A stretch of 64,000 bases of DNA from Dehalococcoidia bacterium (GTDB lineage Bacteria > Chloroflexota > Dehalococcoidia > Lucifugimonadales > UBA3495). Below, piece by piece: positions 60,547-64,000 of this stretch. The stretch covers positions 1 through 64,000 of the forward strand of contig JAJDTP010000005.1 in the NCBI GenBank assembly GCA_022827095.1, in the 5' to 3' direction. The first letter of the stretch is position 1, and every line of letters starts with the position of its first letter. Both the position numbers and the translations under genes were made by a program. The notes beneath the pieces were generated by a model that saw nothing but the letters and a program-made list of their open reading frames with translations, was not told the DNA's origin and did not search any database.

Positions 60547-61179
60547 ATGGCTGAATCCGACTTCACCGTTTATTACGACTTTCGTTGACCCTTCGTGTAC
60601 AACGCTGCCATGTGGTGGGCGAAAGTACGCGAGAATACCGACCACGCAATCGACGTGGATCTGAAGCCATTCTCGCTGGTCCAGGTAAATCACGACAACA
60701 ACAACGACGACGGCTTCAAATACTGGGAGCAGGACGACTCGGACAACACCTTGCTCGAGCTTCGCGCCGGTATCGCCGCTCAGCGCCAGGGCGAGGAGAT
60801 CTTCGATCGCTTCTTCATCAACCTGCTGCGGGCCCGGCATGAAGATCGCATCGACCTGACCGACGCGGACGCCATCAACGCCGTGGCCGAGGCATCCGGG
60901 GTCGACATGGGCCAGTTCGCCGAAGACCTGGCCGACCCCGAAGTCCTGAAGGAGATCGGCGAGAGCCACACCGAGGCAGTGGAAGTACATGGCGCCTTCG
61001 GCGTGCCTCTCTATGTCTTCCCCAACGGCAACTCCGCCTTCGTGAAGATGTTCATTCCGTCCGACGACGAGTCGGGACCCATCTACGACAACCTGGTCGA
61101 GATGATGGCTGACCACAAGCACGTCGGCGAGGTGAAGCGCCCGTCCCCGCCGTGGCCCTATGAGGGTGTGCGCGGGTAA
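60547..61179 (+). CDS. DsbA/thioredoxin-fold protein, candidate selenoprotein (in-frame TGA at 60586-60588)
   Basis: ATG 60547 has an excellent ribosome site (GGGAGGT, 7 bp upstream). After 13 codons (MAESDFTVYYDFR) comes TGA, then the same frame continues 196 codons to TAA: PFVYNAAMWWAKV at the top, GVPLYVFPNG as the cis-Pro loop near the end. In the DsbA-like family (including FrnE and mycothiol-dependent nitroreductase types) the start reads strand-DF-x-C-P-x-x-Y, so TGA falls exactly on the catalytic cysteine. If read as selenocysteine (residue 14) the product has 210 residues. A stem-loop at 60592-60623 fits a bacterial SECIS. The alternatives, restart at GTG 60595 or a nonsense mutation, lack support from a ribosome site or from decay of the remaining frame. 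selA, selB, selD and selC are not in the window. Confidence 0.75.
60592..60623 (+). promoter_or_regulatory. Candidate SECIS element downstream of the TGA
   Basis: The lower stem is TTCG/CGAA (60592-60595 with 60620-60623), then pairs T-G, T-G, A-T and C-G with a G/G mismatch. A bulge follows, then the apical stem CGC/GTG (60603-60605 with 60612-60614, one G-U pair). The loop is TGCCAT (60606-60611) with G in the second position, starting 18 bases after the TGA. Bacterial SECIS elements lie in this range and carry G in the first two loop positions. Folded by eye only. Confidence 0.5.
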
Positions 61180-61909
61180 ACGCGCCCCACATCAAGTGAG
61201 TTCGCCCGGCGCACATCGCCCGGTCGCCGAACTGGAACAAGCCCTGGGCCTGAGCTTTCGGGACCGGGGTTTGCTCATGCAGGCGCTGACGCACCGCTCA
61301 TACGTTAATGAGACCGGGGGTTCGGACACCGATTCGTACGAACGTCTCGAGTTCCTCGGCGACGTTGTGGTTCGGCTCATCGTGAGCGAGGAGCTGTACC
61401 GCCGCCTGCCGGAGTGCGACGAGGGCGGCCTGACCCGACGCTGGACAGCCCTGCTGAGCCAGCGCGCCCTGGCCGCCGCGGCGCGGGACCTGGGCTTCGC
61501 GGAGTTCGTTCTGGTGGGGCGTGGGTTCGAGGCTTCGGGGGGGCGTAACGGAGACGCCGTGCTGGGCGACGTCATGGAATCGGTGATCGCCGCGATTTAC
61601 CTGGACCAGGGGAACCGGGCCGCTCGCGATTTCGTCCTGTCGGCTCTATCCGGGCCCGTGGCCGCGGCGTGCCAACCTGATTGGCGGCCCGACAACCCCA
61701 AGGCGGAACTCCAGGAACTTCTCCAGGGTCAGGGCAGGCCCACCCCCGTCTATCGAGTGGTTGCGTCTTCGGGCCCCTCCCACCAACCAAACTTCCACGT
61801 CGAGGTCGCTACCGGAGAAGAGGTCCTGGGATCCGGAACGGGGTCGAGCAAAAACGCTGGGGAGGTCGCCGCCGCCCGCGCCGCCCTTGCCGTGTTGTCA
61901 CCTGGCTGA
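61160..61909 (+). CDS. rnc: Ribonuclease III
   Basis: The 249-residue double-strand-specific RNase has the signature SYERLEFLGD (catalytic Glu and Asp), a second acidic pair in GDVMESVIAAIYLDQG, and a C-terminal double-strand RNA-binding domain (NPKAELQELLQGQG, AGEVAAARAALAVL). ATG 61160 overlaps the end of the selenoprotein gene; GTG 61196 is an alternative and would give a more typical start (SSPGAHRPVAELEQALG). Neither has a clear ribosome site, consistent with coupling to the upstream gene. Confidence 0.9.
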   Translation: MRVCAGKRAPHQVSSPGAHRPVAELEQALGLSFRDRGLLMQALTHRSYVNETGGSDTDSYERLEFLGDVVVRLIVSEELYRRLPECDEGGLTRRWTALLSQRALAAAARDLGFAEFVLVGRGFEASGGRNGDAVLGDVMESVIAAIYLDQGNRAARDFVLSALSGPVAAACQPDWRPDNPKAELQELLQGQGRPTPVYRVVASSGPSHQPNFHVEVATGEEVLGSGTGSSKNAGEVAAARAALAVLSPG

Positions 61910-61993
61910 TGCCCATTCTCCACGACACGTTGCACTCCAGGCTTTGGCAATCTGCTCGCGAGGATGCCTACGCGCCTCACATGTACCCGCTTT

Positions 61994-62084
61994 GTCATCG
62001 CGAGGAGCGCAGCGACGTGGCGATCTCGTTCCCGAGGCGGCGTCCGTTGCCCTGACGAGATTGCCGCGCTTCGCTCGCAATGAC
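61994..62084 (+). repeat. 91-bp dispersed palindromic repeat, copy 3
   Basis: It begins GTCATCGCGAGGAGCG and ends CGCTTCGCTCGCAATGAC. It has the same orientation as copy 1. The interior CGTCCGTTGCCCTGACGAGA is also shared. It lies between rnc and the pdxS promoter. Confidence 0.88.
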
Positions 62085-62124
62085 AGTTCCCTCGAAACTG
62101 GGCACGCGTGAGGTGCCGCGCCAT

Positions 62125-62153
62125 TTGATTGGCCCGGCGGCGGCGGCTATAAT
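62125..62153 (+). promoter_or_regulatory. Promoter for pdxS-pdxT
   Basis: TTGATT (62125-62130), 17 bp, TATAAT (62148-62153): a perfect -10 with correct spacing, 40 bp before the pdxS start. Confidence 0.8.
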
Positions 62154-62192
62154 GGTCGCAAGCATTCGTTTTGTATTTGAGGAGGCGCGCAC

Positions 62193-63086
62193 ATGGTTGC
62201 TGACGTCCTGACCGGTACCTTTACCGTCAAATCCGGCCACGCCCAGATGCTCAAGGGTGGCGTCATTATGGACGTGGTCACCGCCGACCAGGCCCGCATC
62301 GCCCAGGAAGCTGGTGCGGTGGCCGTGATGGCTTTGGAGCGAGTGCCCGCAGACATCCGGGCCGACGGCGGTGTTGCGCGCATGAGCGATCCGTCGATGA
62401 TCGCCGAGATCATCAACTCCGTCTCCATACCGGTCATGGCCAAGTGCCGCATCGGACACTTCGTCGAAGCACAGATCCTGGAGGCGATGGGCGTGGACTA
62501 CGTGGACGAGTCGGAGGTGCTGACCCCCGCCGACGAGCAGCACCACGTCTGGAAGCACGATTTCACCGTCCCATTCGTCTGCGGTTGCCGTGACTTGGGC
62601 GAAGCCCTGCGCCGCGTCTCCGAAGGCGCCGCCATGATCCGCACCAAGGGCGAGGCCGGCACGGGCGACGTCGTCGAGGCCGTGCGCCACATGCGGGCGG
62701 TGCAGGACGCCATCCGCAAGCTCCGGAACCTGCCGGACGACGAGCTCGTGGTCGAGGCGCGGGACATGCGCGTGAGCCTTGACCTGCTCATGCAGACCCG
62801 CGAGGAGGGCCGTCTACCGGTGGTCAACTTCGCCGCCGGTGGCGTGGCCACGCCGGCCGACGCCGCACTCATGATGCAGTTGGGAGCCGATGGCGTCTTC
62901 GTGGGCTCGGGCATCTTCAAGTCCGGCGACCCGGTGCGCCGTGGCCATGCTATCGTCCAGGCGGTCACGCACTACAACGACCCGCACATCCTGGCCGACG
63001 TGTCCAAGGACCTGGGCGAGCCCATGGTGGGGCGCAGCGTTCGCGAGCTGTCCGAGCAGGAACTGCTCGCTACGCGCAGCGTCTGA
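62193..63086 (+). CDS. pdxS: Pyridoxal 5'-phosphate synthase subunit PdxS
   Basis: The 297-residue TIM-barrel subunit makes PLP from ribose 5-phosphate, glyceraldehyde 3-phosphate and ammonia. Highly conserved motifs: [51 protein letters not shown], the phosphate-site [11 protein letters not shown], and [24 protein letters not shown] precedes the ATG. It is followed by its glutaminase pdxT. Confidence 0.97.
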   Translation: MVADVLTGTFTVKSGHAQMLKGGVIMDVVTADQARIAQEAGAVAVMALERVPADIRADGGVARMSDPSMIAEIINSVSIPVMAKCRIGHFVEAQILEAMGVDYVDESEVLTPADEQHHVWKHDFTVPFVCGCRDLGEALRRVSEGAAMIRTKGEAGTGDVVEAVRHMRAVQDAIRKLRNLPDDELVVEARDMRVSLDLLMQTREEGRLPVVNFAAGGVATPADAALMMQLGADGVFVGSGIFKSGDPVRRGHAIVQAVTHYNDPHILADVSKDLGEPMVGRSVRELSEQELLATRSV

Positions 63087-63144
63087 TCGGGTTCCCATCG
63101 GTACCAAACTCGTCGAGCTCAAGTCAGAGAGGCCGTTCGGTTAG

Positions 63145-63765
63145 TTGAACATCGGCGTATTAGCGGTTCAAGGCGATTTCGCGGAGCACTGCCATGTGCT
63201 CCGCAGCGTAGGCGTTACGGCCACCGAGGTGCGTTTGCCGAAGCACCTCGAAGAGCTGGACGGCCTCATCATTCCCGGAGGCGAGAGCACGACCCTCAGC
63301 CGGTTGATGTCGCTGTACGAGCTCCGCGAACCAGTGGCTGAGATGGCCAAGCGCGGCAAGGCGGTTTGGGGTACGTGCGCCGGTATGATCATGCTGGCGA
63401 ACGAAATCACCGAAGAAGACCCGGTGCCCATGGCGCTCATGGATGTCGGCGTACAGCGCAACGCCTTCGGTCGTCAGGTGGATTCCTTCGAGCAGGACCT
63501 CCACATTAAGGCGCTGGGTGAGCGCGAATATCACGCGATATTCATCCGCGCTCCCGTCATTATCCGCATTGGTGACCCGGTCGATGTCCTGGCGGCGCTA
63601 CCCGATGGGCGTCCGGTCGCGGTGCAACAGGGCAACATGATGGCCACATCCTTCCATCCCGAGCTCACCGCCGATGCCCGCATTCACCGCTATTTTGTTT
63701 CCCTGGCCGGTGGACCGGCCTTCGATCCGGAAGCGCCCCTCATCGATACGCCCCGTGTCCGCTAG
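63145..63765 (+). CDS. pdxT: Pyridoxal 5'-phosphate synthase glutaminase PdxT
   Basis: The 206-residue class I glutaminase supplies ammonia to PdxS. GVLAVQGDFAEH and IIPGGEST open the protein; the nucleophile Cys is in WGTCAGMIML and the His-Glu pair in SFHPEL. The start is TTG 63145 (GAGAGG upstream), the only reasonable codon. It makes the PdxS-PdxT complex with the preceding gene, 58 bp away. Confidence 0.95.
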   Translation: MNIGVLAVQGDFAEHCHVLRSVGVTATEVRLPKHLEELDGLIIPGGESTTLSRLMSLYELREPVAEMAKRGKAVWGTCAGMIMLANEITEEDPVPMALMDVGVQRNAFGRQVDSFEQDLHIKALGEREYHAIFIRAPVIIRIGDPVDVLAALPDGRPVAVQQGNMMATSFHPELTADARIHRYFVSLAGGPAFDPEAPLIDTPRVR

Positions 63766-63847
63766 CCCTCTCCACGCCGAATAACCTTTTGCACCCAAAG
63801 ACCCCGTCACCATAGCTCAGCGAACGCAGCTCCACCGGGAGGCATAG

Positions 63848-64000
63848 TTGGTAACTGTCGAACAGCTGGCCCAGGACGAATTGCAACAACTGTTGGCAGT
63901 GCTCCCGGAGCGCATCACCCATAAGCTCCGGGAACAGGAAGAACTTGATGACCTGTTAGAAGTTATCCTCGATTTGGGCCGCCTGCCCGAGGCCCGTTTC
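63848..64000 (+). CDS. R3H/AAA-type (Ycf45-like) protein, 5' part
   Basis: TTG 63848 with GGGAGG at 63837-63842 starts a frame running off the window. Its 51 residues (ELQQLLAVLPERI, EELDDLLEVILDLGRLPEARF) match what I know of the N-terminus of the Ycf45/SpoIIIAA-like AAA proteins with an R3H domain, where L-D-L-G-R-x-P-E-A-R-F is conserved. The ATPase core lies beyond the edge. Confidence 0.65.
   Translation, partial: MVTVEQLAQDELQQLLAVLPERITHKLREQEELDDLLEVILDLGRLPEARF

Noticed and set aside
1-64000. CRISPR arrays
   Set aside because: No regularly spaced direct repeats were seen; the repeats present are dispersed or palindromic.

Overview
The window is GC-rich, tightly packed bacterial DNA. 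The best fit is a Chloroflexota chromosome of the Dehalococcoidia/SAR202 kind. This is inferred from the gene mix: several flavin- and F420-type oxidoreductases, a Baeyer-Villiger-type monooxygenase, P450s, a two-subunit glycine dehydrogenase, PdxST, and a conjugation module with PrgI and replication-relaxation proteins. No rRNA is present, so the placement is only moderately secure.

Bases 1 to about 17,728 are the right-hand part of an integrated conjugative element whose left end lies outside the window. It carries a type IV secretion block (PrgI-like fusion, VirB2-like pilin, VirB4 ATPase, VirD4/TraG-like ATPase, replication-relaxation protein). Cargo follows: a DUF3800-like protein with altered acidic motifs, an AlbA_2/ATPase regulator, a leftward operon of six very small genes, four of them diverged copies of one helix-turn-helix protein, a divergent XRE regulator with a frameshifted ImmA/IrrE-like partner, an Mrr-like endonuclease, a ribbon-helix-helix repressor and a large serine recombinase. 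The recombinase frame runs antisense through tRNA-Arg(CCT) and tRNA-Ala(CGC), so the element appears joined at the 3' end of tRNA-Arg.

From 17.9 to 42.4 kb lies chromosomal core and catabolic sequence: an NHL-repeat protein, dnaA, an orphan DNA methyltransferase, an MFS carrier, a DAO-type oxidase, gcvPA and gcvPB separated by a membrane protein, a beta-hydroxyacid dehydrogenase, a decayed patch (IS5-like transposase tail, a 240-bp duplicated piece of a peptidase gene, a truncated S8 peptidase), an inositol-monophosphatase-like enzyme, an M19 dipeptidase, tRNA-Ser(TGA), an acyl-CoA-dehydrogenase-fold enzyme, a Baeyer-Villiger-type monooxygenase, a second MFS carrier and a cupin.

From 42.4 to 53.4 kb are a dipeptide-type ABC importer without ATPases, valS, a lipoprotein, aroE, aroC and a luciferase-like oxidoreductase. 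From 53.4 to 60.1 kb are four cytochrome P450 genes with a small ferredoxin, interrupted by a HicB/HicA-like pair; each P450 unit has its own hairpin terminator.

The most interesting item is at 60547-61179: a DsbA/thioredoxin-fold gene with a strong ribosome binding site and an in-frame TGA exactly where the family has its catalytic cysteine, followed by a plausible bacterial SECIS hairpin. It looks like a selenoprotein. The window closes with rnc, pdxS, pdxT and the start of an R3H/AAA (Ycf45-like) protein. A 91-bp imperfect palindromic repeat occurs three times (near dnaA and on both sides of the selenoprotein/rnc pair).
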